NCBI GenBank assembly: GCA_041690035.1
Contig: JBDNFC010000048.1
Coordinates: 14,210-78,209 of the forward strand
DNA length: 64,000 bases
From: CALSPH01 sp041690035
GTDB lineage: Bacteria > Bacteroidota > Bacteroidia > NS11-12g > UBA955
Direction of reading: 5' to 3'
Of the stretch, positions 45,303 through 54,520 are shown one piece after another (position 1 is the first letter of the stretch; every line of letters begins with the position of its first letter). The notes below the pieces were generated by a model, which was not told where the DNA came from, did not search any database, and worked only from the letters and a program-made list of their open reading frames with translations. The translations under genes and the position numbers were made by a program.

Positions 45303-46523
45303 ATGTCTACAAAAACATTTGATTTTATAATTGCAGGTGGAGGTATCGTTGGGTTAGCCGCTGCACATTATCTTCTAGAAAAGAACTCAAAAGCCAGGGT
45401 CTTGGTAATAGAAAAGGAAGAGGCTCCTGCAATGCACCAAACTGGGCATAATAGCGGAGTAATACATAGTGGTATCTATTATAAGCCGGGAAGTTTAAAA
45501 GCAAAAAACTGTATTGAGGGCTATCATTTATTAATAGATTTTTGCACAAAACATGAAATTCCTTTTGAACTTTGTGGAAAAATAATAGTAGCTACTCAAC
45601 AAAACGAATTGGATGCATTAAAAACTGTTTATGAAAGGGGGATAGAAAATGGGCTAGAAGGACTGCGCTATTTAGAACCAAATGATATTAAAGCGATAGA
45701 ACCATTTGCGGCTGGTATTAAAGGAATTTGGGTGCCTCAAACGGGTATTGTAGATTATAAAGAAGTGGCGAAGAAGTATGCCTCTGAAATTGTGAGACTA
45801 GGGGGACAAATAAATTATAATGAAAAGGTAACAGCTCTCATAGACCATACTGATGAGGTTTCCGTAAAAACAAGTAAGTTGAGCTATAAGGCAGGTAAGT
45901 TCATTAATTGCGCAGGCCTTTTTTCTGATAAAATTGCATTAATGCAAATACCTGAATTGAAAGTGCGCATAATTCCATTTAGAGGCGAATACTATGAGCT
46001 AAAAAGTGATAAGCGTTACATGGTTAAAAATCTGATTTATCCTGTTCCAGACCCCTCGTTTCCATTTTTGGGAGTTCATTTTACCCGCAGATTAGATGGT
46101 ATGATTGAGGCAGGTCCAAATGCAGTTTTTGCCTTTAAACGTGAAGGATACAAAAAAACTGATTTTAGTTTATCTGATGTTTGGAATGCCATTTCTTGGA
46201 AAGGTTTTAGATTAGTGGCAATAAAATATTGGAGAACCGGTTTGGGAGAATTTTACCGATCTTATAGTAAAAGCGCATTTACAAGGGCTTTACAAAAACT
46301 GATGCCGAGTTTACAAAAATCAGACCTTATCGCATCAGGTTCTGGTGTGCGCGCTCAAGCTTGTGAACTAAATGGTGGACTATTGGATGATTTTTATATT
46401 ATTCAACAAGGGGCTTGTATTCATGTGCTGAATGCCCCCTCTCCAGCTGCTACAAGCTCTCTTGCAATTGGTAAAAAAATAGCAGCGCTAGCAAATAATG
46501 AAATAATCTCTTTGTCAGAATAA
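45303..46523 (+). CDS. lhgO: L-2-hydroxyglutarate oxidase
   Basis: 406 aa FAD-dependent oxidoreductase of the DAO family. FAD-binding IAGGGIVGLAAAHYLLEKN, the conserved QTGHNSGVIHSGIYYKPGSL segment and the C-terminal GSGVRAQACE are characteristic of LhgO/L2HGDH. It oxidises L-2-hydroxyglutarate to 2-oxoglutarate, feeding electrons to the quinone pool. Starts 29 bases after the LapA-like gene. Confidence 0.93.
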   Translation: MSTKTFDFIIAGGGIVGLAAAHYLLEKNSKARVLVIEKEEAPAMHQTGHNSGVIHSGIYYKPGSLKAKNCIEGYHLLIDFCTKHEIPFELCGKIIVATQQNELDALKTVYERGIENGLEGLRYLEPNDIKAIEPFAAGIKGIWVPQTGIVDYKEVAKKYASEIVRLGGQINYNEKVTALIDHTDEVSVKTSKLSYKAGKFINCAGLFSDKIALMQIPELKVRIIPFRGEYYELKSDKRYMVKNLIYPVPDPSFPFLGVHFTRRLDGMIEAGPNAVFAFKREGYKKTDFSLSDVWNAISWKGFRLVAIKYWRTGLGEFYRSYSKSAFTRALQKLMPSLQKSDLIASGSGVRAQACELNGGLLDDFYIIQQGACIHVLNAPSPAATSSLAIGKKIAALANNEIISLSE

Positions 46524-46545
46524 AAAATTAATTAAAAAGACAATA

Positions 46546-47295
46546 TCATTTTTCCACCTGCAATTTAGCATAAAATTTCTGATTTTCATTGTTCACTTCT
46601 ATGAGGTAAATACCTGCCAGCAAGTGTTGGGTGTTTATTTTTATAGTTTTTGCACCCTGCCAAATCATTGTTTTTACTAAAACTCCTTGGCTGTTGTAGA
46701 TATGGATTTGTGCATGTTTAGGTTCATCTTTTAATGTTAATATAACCTCCTCTTTTGCAGGGTTAGGATAAACCAACAAACCTTCATTTACCTTATCCAC
46801 TTTCTCCACCGCATCATATTTGTCACACCTATTATTGAAACACCCATTTTTATCCAATTTGAGCAAGGCTGCATAAGGAGTGTTTTGGCTAAAGCTATCC
46901 TTAAAACTAACAGCACCACTCAATAAAAAACCACTGTCTGGCATCAGGGTTATGTGTTTGACTTTCATACCGGTGCAAGTGCTGTCATTTTGATATACAT
47001 CTATTTCTCTATACCAAACCACATTGCCATTAAAATCAATTTTTAACACAAATGGAAACATTTTATTGTTAATATAAGGTTCTACAAAAGGTACTCTATC
47101 ATAAGCCTTATGGGATGTATTAAAATCGCCAGCCAATACAATACCATCCTTGGTGTATGTGAGATATTTGAATTCTCTATGGATGGATTTATCTTGAAGG
47201 TTAGATGTAAAATTACGGCTTGGTTCTTTATTTAATCTTTCCATTATAATAATATTTTTTGCCACTAAAATAATGTAAAAAAAAGGCATAAGCAA
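46546..47295 (-). CDS. Truncated T9SS type A cargo protein
   Basis: 249 codons with a TTG start. A hydrophobic N-terminus (MPFFYIILVAKNIII) could be a signal peptide but no clean cleavage site is seen. The middle (KDGIVLAGDFNT, FPFVLKIDFNGNVVWYREID, DSGFLLSGA) is part of a beta-propeller/TolB-like repeat that normally spans several hundred residues, and the end is a standard type A sorting domain (LLVYPNPAKEEVILTL ... HLLAGIYLIEV). The cargo is too short for a full propeller, so this is probably the 3' portion of a deleted gene. Confidence 0.6.
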   Translation of the reverse strand: MLMPFFYIILVAKNIIIMERLNKEPSRNFTSNLQDKSIHREFKYLTYTKDGIVLAGDFNTSHKAYDRVPFVEPYINNKMFPFVLKIDFNGNVVWYREIDVYQNDSTCTGMKVKHITLMPDSGFLLSGAVSFKDSFSQNTPYAALLKLDKNGCFNNRCDKYDAVEKVDKVNEGLLVYPNPAKEEVILTLKDEPKHAQIHIYNSQGVLVKTMIWQGAKTIKINTQHLLAGIYLIEVNNENQKFYAKLQVEK

Positions 47296-47370
47296 AATGA
47301 TAAATTTAAAAATAACTTTACTCCCTGCCTAGCGTTAACACTTCTCATTATTTTAATCTTCATAATGACT

Positions 47371-47496
47371 CAGCAAATTAAATTTACTTTTCGCAACATA
47401 ATAAAAACCAGAAATTAAGTAGAGATATTTCTCTTCACAGCTTGCGATGTTATAAGGCTTGGTATGGTGTTTCTGTAAATTAAATTTGATTTGCTG
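47371..47496. repeat. Imperfect terminal inverted repeat, about 126 bp apart end to end
   Basis: CAGCAAATTAAATTTA at 47371-47386 matches the complement of 47481-47496 in 15 of 16 positions, with 94 bases between. Could be a large hairpin or a MITE-like element; no target duplication seen. Confidence 0.4.
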
Positions 47497-47709
47497 AAAA
47501 GTATATTTCAAAAAGCCCCTTGGCTCATGTGCTATATGCTAACATGCCCTTCTATGGGCCGGGAGAGCCCGTTTTAGCAGTTTTAGCTCAAATAAACCCT
47601 ATTTCTTTCCATAATTATCACCTTCTGGAATGTAGCGCTTGTAATTTCTTGATACAACACAAAAGTAGGCACTATTTGTTAGTTTTTGTTAGTACAAGTT
47701 GCTAAATTT

Positions 47710-47790
47710 GCGCGAGTGGAGCTAGTGGGAATAGGTGACTTTTTTGGAGTTGCAACTCAATATAAATTCAAGGCCAAGAAAAATTAGTTT
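47710..47790 (+). pseudogene. Lamin-tail gene fragment
   Basis: GTGGAGCTAGTGG at 47716-47728 followed by GGTGAC is identical to bases of the lamin-tail pseudogene at 31644-31656. It translates as RVELVGIGDFFG, aligning with WVELVVVGDNV. Only about 12 residues are similar, so it is a short relic at best. Confidence 0.35.
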
Positions 47791-48123
47791 TTCTTCTCCT
47801 TCTGAGTTATTTTTAAACCATCAGGTTGCATTAGTAACTTGAATTTACTAATGAATTAAAATATGGAAAAATTACAAATTTCAATAAAGCAAAAAAGATT
47901 TCTAATTGGTTGGATTTCTATGATTTTATTTGCGCTGCTTGTTAATGTAGTTAAATTGATTTGACAATTAAAATACGCTGTCTTTGTTTTAACAGTTTAA
48001 TATAAAGATGTGTTATATGAAGGATAACCTAAAACAAACCCTCCTTGATGTTTTATTTACAAATTTACCAAATCGATTAGCAAAATCAAATTATTAGCAT
48101 GATAGTTGTGTAACAAATTTATA

Positions 48124-48702
48124 ATGCAAATGATAAAAAACAACTTTAGATTAATTTTGGGTATAATGATTGGTTTTGTTGTCAGCTATTTGGCAATTAC
48201 AAAACTAAATCAAAAAACAGAGACAGTATCTTCGGATATTATTATAGAAAGGATAAAATCTGTAAAAAAAATTATTGTAACAGAAGGATATTTTTCAGAA
48301 GTTTATAGTTTCAAAGAAGCATCCAAATATTTTTACAACCTAATATCATTTGAAAAAAGGGCTTTACTATTAATAAAGGGTAAAGTTCAGATAAGCTACG
48401 ATCTTACAAAAATAGAATACGAAACAAATGCAATATTAAAAACTATTTATATTAAAAATATTCCGCCAGCAGAGATAAATATTTCGCCCAGCATAAAATA
48501 TTATGATTTGCAAGAAAGCACTTTTAACACATTTGAAGTAGAAGATTATAATAAATTAAATTCAACAGCCATAGACAGATTAAAAATCGAAATTGAAAAA
48601 AGCGATTTAAAAACTATTGCAAAAAACAACCTAAAAACTGCATTAGAAGACATGCAGTGGGTGGGCAAAGAATTAGGATGGAAAGTAGTTTATAAGAACT
48701 GA
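48124..48702 (+). CDS. DUF4230 domain protein
   Basis: About 192 aa. One N-terminal membrane anchor (FRLILGIMIGFVVSYLAI), then a domain with the DUF4230 pattern: IKSVKKIIVTEGYFSEVY, a strand-rich middle with ALLLIKGKVQISYDLTKIEY, and a C-terminal helix ending in ALEDMQWVGKELGW. A TTG at 48106 could add six residues but ATG 48124 or 48130 is more natural. Function of the family is unknown; the domain faces the periplasm or cell exterior. Confidence 0.72.
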   Translation: MQMIKNNFRLILGIMIGFVVSYLAITKLNQKTETVSSDIIIERIKSVKKIIVTEGYFSEVYSFKEASKYFYNLISFEKRALLLIKGKVQISYDLTKIEYETNAILKTIYIKNIPPAEINISPSIKYYDLQESTFNTFEVEDYNKLNSTAIDRLKIEIEKSDLKTIAKNNLKTALEDMQWVGKELGWKVVYKN

Positions 48703-48727
48703 ATAAATCAAAATTAAAATAAGCAGA

Positions 48728-50056
48728 TTAAACCTTCGAATTCTCTAAAGTAAGAATAGTAATTTCAGGCAGAATGCCAAACCTTCCAGGATATCCTAAA
48801 TAGCCATACCCTCTATTAACATACAAATATTGCTTACCTGACTGATAAAGTCCTGCCCATTCTTTATACAAATACTTAACTGGACTCCATTTAAAATTTG
48901 CTGTTTCTATGCCAAACTGCATACCATGTGTGTGTCCACTTAGGGTTAAGTCAATATCGGGATATAAGGGCAAAATTTCTGCTTGCCAATGCGTGGGGTC
49001 ATGGCTCATTAATATTTTTACTGCCGCATCATCCGCTCCAGTTTTTGCTTTCTTCACATCACCTAAAGTAGGAAACCTACGCTTGTGAGCGCTCCAATTT
49101 TCAACACCTATAATGGCAATACTATCATTACCTTGAGTAATAATCTGATGTTCATTGAGTAACAAATTCCATCCCAAATTTTTATGCACTCTCAATAAAT
49201 CAGAATGATTCTTTTGATACGCCTGCTCACTATTCCAAGAAACATAGTTGCCATAATCATGATTACCTAGAACAGAGTAGACACCAAAATCTGCTTTTAA
49301 CTTATCAAAAACTGTTAAATAATTAATCATTTCTGCTGCAGTATTATTCACTAAATCACCAGTAAACATTATAATATCTGGTTTTTCTTTCATCAGCATT
49401 TCTACCCCACCAAAAACAGCAGTTTTATTCCAAAAACTTCCTGCATGAATATCACTTATTTGGGCAATTTTAAACCCATTAAATGAGTTTGGCAAATTCT
49501 GTAAATAAATTTTCTCTCTTCTAACCCTATAATCGTGTGCACCAGAAATAATTCCGTAAGACATAGCAAGAGCGGGAGTAGCTGCAATTAGTGTTCCTGT
49601 TTTTAATAAAAACTGTGAGCGACTTAATCCTATTTTTTCTTCTAATTGGGGTTTTTCGAAACTGTTTTCTACTTCAATCACCTTATTTTTTCTAGTAAAA
49701 AAGCCGTAAATAGAGCGCACAGAATACCTTAAAAAAGCTTGTAAATCATTAAAAATTAGCCATAAAACAAAAACAAATTTTACCATAAACCATAAAAAGA
49801 ATATAGCCAGAAGAAAAGAATACGGAAAAAGACCTGTAAACTGCGAGTATTTTTGCCTTATTAATGTAGTAATAACATAACTTAAAATATTTATCACCCA
49901 AAATGCTATAAACACTACTTTTTGAAATCCCTTCCTCTTGTTTTTAAGCAATGATTTAACACCAGTAAAGACATAAAAATCTAATAATAAAGTGAAGCCA
50001 AGCGTAAACAAATTAAAATACAAAGCACCAATACTTTTTATGATAGAACCACCCAT
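48728..50056 (-). CDS. Membrane-anchored metallophosphoesterase (YkuE/YaeI-like)
   Basis: About 442 aa. Two or three membrane helices at the N-terminus, then a calcineurin-like domain with all metal motifs: ISDIHAGS, FTGDLVNN, VLGNHDYG, MSHDP and SGHTHGMQFG. Related enzymes hydrolyse phosphodiesters such as UDP-diacylglucosamine or cyclic nucleotides; the substrate is not known. The frame opens up to 50152, overlapping the divergent DUF2461 gene; the inner ATG 50056 removes the overlap and starts at the usual place. Confidence 0.88.
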   Translation of the reverse strand: MGGSIIKSIGALYFNLFTLGFTLLLDFYVFTGVKSLLKNKRKGFQKVVFIAFWVINILSYVITTLIRQKYSQFTGLFPYSFLLAIFFLWFMVKFVFVLWLIFNDLQAFLRYSVRSIYGFFTRKNKVIEVENSFEKPQLEEKIGLSRSQFLLKTGTLIAATPALAMSYGIISGAHDYRVRREKIYLQNLPNSFNGFKIAQISDIHAGSFWNKTAVFGGVEMLMKEKPDIIMFTGDLVNNTAAEMINYLTVFDKLKADFGVYSVLGNHDYGNYVSWNSEQAYQKNHSDLLRVHKNLGWNLLLNEHQIITQGNDSIAIIGVENWSAHKRRFPTLGDVKKAKTGADDAAVKILMSHDPTHWQAEILPLYPDIDLTLSGHTHGMQFGIETANFKWSPVKYLYKEWAGLYQSGKQYLYVNRGYGYLGYPGRFGILPEITILTLENSKV

Positions 50057-50127
50057 ATATGTGCAACAAATAAAAAACCATATTAGCTTAGAATGGTTAA
50101 TTAATAGATAAAGCAAATATATTATCG

Positions 50128-50808
50128 ATGACAAACCCTCTAACAGTATCATTTAACAATTTTTTTATTTCGCTTGCAGCCAATAATAATAAAGTATGGT
50201 TTGATGAAAATAGAAAAATTTATGAAAATGAAGTAAAAAAACCTTTCGAAGCATTTATTTCACAACTTATCATTGCACTAAAACCGCATATAAAAGATTT
50301 AAACTTAAATGCAAAAGACTGCATTTTTAGAATAAATAGAGATATCAGATTTTCAAAAGATAAAACCCCTTACAAGCTTAATAGATCTGCGGCAATTTCT
50401 GCCAATGGAAAAAAAGACATGTCGCCAACTATGGTATATATAGAATTGGGGCCCGAACAAGTCAGGCTTTATAGAGGTATTTATATGCCAGAAAAAGCAG
50501 AAATAGCTAAAATAAGAAACCATATAGCTAATAATTTAGAATTGTTTAAAACCGCCTATTCAAGCCCAAATTTTAAAAATACATTTGGGGCCATTAGGGG
50601 CGAAAAAAATGTGAGAATAGAAAAGGAATTACTTTTAGCAGCGAGTATTGAACCTTACATATTAAATAAACAATGGTATTTTTATACTGAAATGTCTGAA
50701 AAAATGGTTTATAACTCAGACTTAATACCCCATTTAGTAAATCAATTTTTGGCAGCAACACCTGTAACAAATTTCCTTGTAGAGGCCTTGGCAAGTGATT
50801 GGCAATAA
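50128..50808 (+). CDS. DUF2461 (TIGR02453) family protein
   Basis: 226 aa. The opening SFNNFFISLAANNNKVWFDE, FRINRDIRFSKDKTPYK and the YRGIYMPEKAEIAKIRN region match the DUF2461 family of cytoplasmic proteins of unknown function. Full length. Divergent from the metallophosphoesterase. Confidence 0.88.
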   Translation: MTNPLTVSFNNFFISLAANNNKVWFDENRKIYENEVKKPFEAFISQLIIALKPHIKDLNLNAKDCIFRINRDIRFSKDKTPYKLNRSAAISANGKKDMSPTMVYIELGPEQVRLYRGIYMPEKAEIAKIRNHIANNLELFKTAYSSPNFKNTFGAIRGEKNVRIEKELLLAASIEPYILNKQWYFYTEMSEKMVYNSDLIPHLVNQFLAATPVTNFLVEALASDWQ

Positions 50809-50827
50809 AAATTTATTGAAAAAGGTT

Positions 50828-51907
50828 TTACATTAGTTTTTGATAAGCTTTCCACCACCTGTCTGGCAATTCATCTTGACATGCTTTAAGATAGTCTGCG
50901 TGGCTGCAACTTATATAATTTTTATCGTTTTTTTGCCCATCAATTTCTAACCACCATCGCTCGCTAAAGTGACTTTTAAGAAAAGTTAACGTGTGTTTAC
51001 CATTCATAATTGGAGTGTGATAAATAGAAAAATTCTTGCTTTCTGCATCAGGCGAATCATACCTTCTATTCATAAACCCTTGTAAAAAATACCAAATTAA
51101 TTGAGCTCCCAAATTGGATGCTGCTTCATTATCATTAAAATTTAGTCCGAAAATAAGAAACGAACTCACTTCATTACTTATTCCACCATATCTAGCAATC
51201 CTGCAAGCCTCATCAGAGGTGAATCCATTTGGTAAATCATGCAACCAATTCATCTCTGCGCCTTTAATACTTTTCATATCAAAACTTATCAAATTGGCAC
51301 TTCTAAAAATAGGCTCCACCTCTGCGGGTGCATCTCTATACATTCCTAATCTTATGACATCAAAACACATTTCGTTCATGTAAGTTTCTATCATGTTAGA
51401 TAAATAATGAGCCTGCACACCAATGCTTGTCACATTGAATAAATAATTTGGTTTATGCAGTATAATATTCCTTAGTGTAGAGCCAATTTCTAAGTTGATA
51501 CTAGGCTCAACACGCACTATTTCTAACAATTTACTTGAATAATTTTGATAAGCTAAGTGCTGATAGTAGCTATAATCATACTTATCTGACATTATAATTG
51601 GTATAATTTTAAATTGCAATAAAATTTCCATAACCTGCATTATTCCATAGCCCATATTATTTTCGTCATCAGCCGCTTTTAAATTTCCTAAATCTACAAT
51701 GCGCACTGCACCCGCGTTGTCTGAGAGTTGATAGAGGGCCTTGCGAATAGCATTTGCATTGTTGCCAATCCCAATTAATGCAATTTGTGCATCGTCCAAA
51801 TCTGGCAAATGCCCAGTATTAATTTTTATTTGCTTAGCAATGCTGCCCTCTGCTTGCAAGGACAAGATAGCCCTGTCTGAAATGGGATTAAAATACTCTT
51901 TTAGCAT
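50828..51907 (-). CDS. Arginase/formimidoylglutamase-like protein lacking metal ligands
   Basis: About 359 aa from ATG 51907 (the frame can be extended 12 codons upstream). The overall alpha/beta pattern (ALIGIGNNANAIRKALY, GYGIMQVMEILL, IGVQAHYLSN, ARYGGISNEVSSFLIFGLNF) follows the ureohydrolase fold as annotated in Bacteroidota. The manganese motifs are not kept: GGDH is replaced by MSDKYDYS, DAHxD by RVEPSINL, and SxDxD by SFDMKS. It is probably a non-hydrolytic homologue; its role is unknown. Convergent with DUF2461. Confidence 0.72.
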   Translation of the reverse strand: MLKEYFNPISDRAILSLQAEGSIAKQIKINTGHLPDLDDAQIALIGIGNNANAIRKALYQLSDNAGAVRIVDLGNLKAADDENNMGYGIMQVMEILLQFKIIPIIMSDKYDYSYYQHLAYQNYSSKLLEIVRVEPSINLEIGSTLRNIILHKPNYLFNVTSIGVQAHYLSNMIETYMNEMCFDVIRLGMYRDAPAEVEPIFRSANLISFDMKSIKGAEMNWLHDLPNGFTSDEACRIARYGGISNEVSSFLIFGLNFNDNEAASNLGAQLIWYFLQGFMNRRYDSPDAESKNFSIYHTPIMNGKHTLTFLKSHFSERWWLEIDGQKNDKNYISCSHADYLKACQDELPDRWWKAYQKLM

Positions 51908-52050
51908 GATATGCAATGATAAAATAATTAAAATTACTATCACATAAAAATTATGCTCAAATATTATTTTGTCTATTTTTATCTACAATATTTTTATTCT
52001 ATCAAAAGTTTTTACAATAAATACTTTAAATTGTTTTATTTTGTGATGTT

Positions 52051-53049
52051 GTGAATATTGTAATTGGTGCAAATGGTTTAGTGGGCTTATATTTAGTGGC
52101 AAAACTGCTAAATGAAGGAGAAGAGGTTACTTGCTTAGTGCGCAGCCAAGTAGTTGCAGATGAATTACATCTTGCCTTACAAATAAAAATGAAAGTAAAT
52201 TTGGCTACTTTAGCAAAAATAAAATATGTGCACGCAAATATATTAGATTATCCAAAATTAGAAGAATGTTTTGGTAAAGACGACCACATTTATCATCTTG
52301 CTGCGCTAGTTAGCTTTAATGAACAAGACAAAACTTTACTCTTTGAAACCAATATAGAGGGAACTGCAAATGTTGTTAATGCTGCATTAGAAAAAAAAGT
52401 TAAAGTCCTTGCATACATTAGCTCTGTTGCTGCGCTTGGTAGACAAAATAATCAAACCATTGTTACAGAAGATCATGATTTTATCCATCACAACAAAAAT
52501 AGTAATTATGCAATAAGTAAATATTATGCAGAGTTAGAAGTGTGGCGAGGAAAAGAAGAAGGGCTAAATATTGTTGTTGTAAATCCAACTATCATACTAG
52601 GTTATGCCATAAAAGGTCAAAGCTCAGCATCAATTTTTACTAAAGTTAAAAATAAATTTAAGTTTACCTCTGATGGTGTAAATGGTTTTGTAGCTGCAGA
52701 AGATGTAGCTAATTGCCTTTATCTATTGGTAACCAAAAAGATATTTAACCATCGTTTTATTCTAAATGGAGAAAATATGAGCTATAGCAAACTGTTTTCT
52801 TTAATTGCAAATGAAATGAATTTAAACTTTTCGCGTTACTTATTAAAAAGATGGATGAAATGGCCTGCTATAATATTGGCAAAAATATGGAGCTTGATAA
52901 CTCAAAAGACACCATTTATTAGTGCAGAAATTATTGAAACAGCCTTAGCAAACAATCAATATTCCAATGCTAAAATAACTGCTGCCATTGCTTATGATTT
53001 TATGCCCATTGAGAAAGCTGTGAAAAATACTGTTAATATTATGTCATAA
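52051..53049 (+). CDS. NAD(P)-dependent epimerase/dehydratase (extended SDR)
   Basis: 332 aa, GTG start. Rossmann motif IVIGANGLVGLYLVAKLL, HLAALVSF, an active-site YAISKYYAE (Tyr-x3-Lys) with the preceding SSVAALG Ser, and VVNPTIILGY. Closest in style to dihydroflavonol-4-reductase-like SDRs. The substrate is not predictable. It stands alone. Confidence 0.85.
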   Translation: MNIVIGANGLVGLYLVAKLLNEGEEVTCLVRSQVVADELHLALQIKMKVNLATLAKIKYVHANILDYPKLEECFGKDDHIYHLAALVSFNEQDKTLLFETNIEGTANVVNAALEKKVKVLAYISSVAALGRQNNQTIVTEDHDFIHHNKNSNYAISKYYAELEVWRGKEEGLNIVVVNPTIILGYAIKGQSSASIFTKVKNKFKFTSDGVNGFVAAEDVANCLYLLVTKKIFNHRFILNGENMSYSKLFSLIANEMNLNFSRYLLKRWMKWPAIILAKIWSLITQKTPFISAEIIETALANNQYSNAKITAAIAYDFMPIEKAVKNTVNIMS

Positions 53050-53151
53050 ATTTGCAATAGATTAAAAAAAATTAATACAATGCACAACTTTTTACCATAT
53101 TTTTCGTCTAACTAATAAATTGGAATACATTTTGAAATAAATATAGAAACC

Positions 53152-53256
53152 ATGAAGGCTAAAAAAAACATACAAGTCCAAGCCGTTAGAAAAGGTGTTA
53201 CAAAACCAACCCATAGCAGTGATAAAGGTGCAATACCTGGCGCTGCTGGTGTATAA
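53152..53256 (+). CDS. Possible 34-aa basic peptide
   Basis: ORF of 34 codons: MKAKKNIQVQAVRKGVTKPT followed by HSSDKGAIPGAAGV. Rich in Lys and Val with a Gly/Ala/Pro C-terminus, no membrane segment. Codons look like the neighbours (AAA, GGT, CCA) and base composition is richer in G+C than the surrounding spacer. A TACATTTTG element just upstream is near the -7 consensus. No family recognised; chance ORF cannot be excluded. Confidence 0.4.
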   Translation: MKAKKNIQVQAVRKGVTKPTHSSDKGAIPGAAGV

Positions 53257-53390
53257 CATCTTTTTGATAGTTGCATAAAATAAAGTCACTAAAGGCTGCA
53301 TTACCTTTTGTTGCCAATAAAACTAAATTACAACCTGCAGTATTGATGAATTGGCTTTGGGAAAATTTATAAAAAAAATCTTTGGGAATT

Positions 53391-53418
53391 TTGGTTTACA
53401 AAAATTATAGTATTTTTG
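53391..53418 (+). promoter_or_regulatory. Promoter of ddl
   Basis: TTG (53391-53393), 17-nt spacer, TATTTTTG (53411-53418), 26 nt before the ddl ATG. Confidence 0.5.
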
Positions 53419-53443
53419 AAAAATTAATATTAAAAAAAATCCC

Positions 53444-54520
53444 ATGCCAAAAAAAATCTTCTGCATTATTTGTGGCGGCAAATCACCCGAACATGAAATT
53501 TCTATAATCTCAGCAAAAAATATTTTACACGCTTTAGATCTTAACCTCTTCGACCCTGTGATTATTGGAATAAGTAAAACAGGACAATGGTTTATTCTGC
53601 CAGAAAAAGACCTCAATATAGATAAACTAAATATTGGAGAAAACGAAACACATGAGCCTGTTTTATTACAAGCATTTGGGGACAAACCAATCTTAATGAA
53701 ACGAAATGCAGATATTGGATTTAAACCCGATGTCGTTTTTCCAATTACCCACGGGGTTTTAGGAGAAGATGGATGTATACAAGGTGTTCTAGAACATCTT
53801 GGTGTACCCTATATTGGCCCGGGTGTTTTGGGCAGTGCAATAGGAATGGATAAAGATATTACTAAAAAAATAGTGTCTCTGGCTGGCATAGCTGTTAGCC
53901 CAAGTTTTACTTTTTATAAAAATGATAATATAGACGTTAATGAAGTAATCAGCACATTAGGATTGCCACTTTTTGTAAAACCAGTAAATATGGGCAGTGG
54001 TGTAGGGGTAATAAAGGTTGAGGGCAGGGAGCAATTATTAACAGCTATTAAAGATGCTTTTGTTTTTGATAAAAAAATATTAATTGAAAAAGCGATGATT
54101 GGGCGTGAAGTAGAAACAGCCGTTTTAGGCAATAATAATCCCGTAGGAACAAGGGTTGGCGAAATTATAGTTTCTAATGGTTTTTACACCTATGAAAATA
54201 AGTATGAAAATGATAATGCGCAAGTAATAATACCTGCAAATAATCTAAGTGATAAAAGTATGCAAATTATTACCAATCTTGCGCTAAAGGCATATAAAGC
54301 ACTGCAGCTTGATGGATTGTCGCGGATAGATTTTTTTTATGAAGATGATAACCATATTTATTTAAATGAGGTAAATACACTACCTGGTTTTACTAATATT
54401 AGTATGTACCCAAAACTTTGGCAAGATGCTGGATTAGATTTTACAACATTACTTAGTTCATTGGCCAAATTTGCAGAAGAACGTTTTAACGAGAGAAATG
54501 CCTTTAAAACTACCCGATAA
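53444..54520 (+). CDS. ddl: D-alanine--D-alanine ligase
   Basis: 358 aa ATP-grasp ligase of peptidoglycan precursor synthesis. GGKSPEHEISIISA at the N-terminus, HGVLGEDGCIQGVLE, the ATP-grasp loop VKPVNMGSGVGV, and LNEVNTLPGFT at the end. The SxE triad and the Tyr/Lys region are in place (SPEHEIS). Full length, cytoplasmic. Confidence 0.96.
   Translation: MPKKIFCIICGGKSPEHEISIISAKNILHALDLNLFDPVIIGISKTGQWFILPEKDLNIDKLNIGENETHEPVLLQAFGDKPILMKRNADIGFKPDVVFPITHGVLGEDGCIQGVLEHLGVPYIGPGVLGSAIGMDKDITKKIVSLAGIAVSPSFTFYKNDNIDVNEVISTLGLPLFVKPVNMGSGVGVIKVEGREQLLTAIKDAFVFDKKILIEKAMIGREVETAVLGNNNPVGTRVGEIIVSNGFYTYENKYENDNAQVIIPANNLSDKSMQIITNLALKAYKALQLDGLSRIDFFYEDDNHIYLNEVNTLPGFTNISMYPKLWQDAGLDFTTLLSSLAKFAEERFNERNAFKTTR

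Larger units (their letters stand above)
47296..48123. other. Gene-poor region with remnants and small ORFs
   Basis: No full gene. It holds an inverted repeat (47371-47386 with 47481-47496), a minus-strand TACTTTTG box near 47671, a fragment resembling the lamin-tail genes (47716-47734), and two small ORFs on the plus strand: 47863-47964 (33 aa, one membrane helix, LIGWISMILFALLVNVVKL) and 48008-48097 (29 aa). The small ORFs are unsupported beyond being open. Confidence 0.5.

Noticed and set aside
47520..47705. 61-codon plus-strand ORF
   Set aside because: No conserved pattern, start not preceded by a promoter, lies among gene debris.
47863..47964. 33-aa single-helix ORF
   Set aside because: Open and membrane-like but too short and isolated to call; kept only in the region description.
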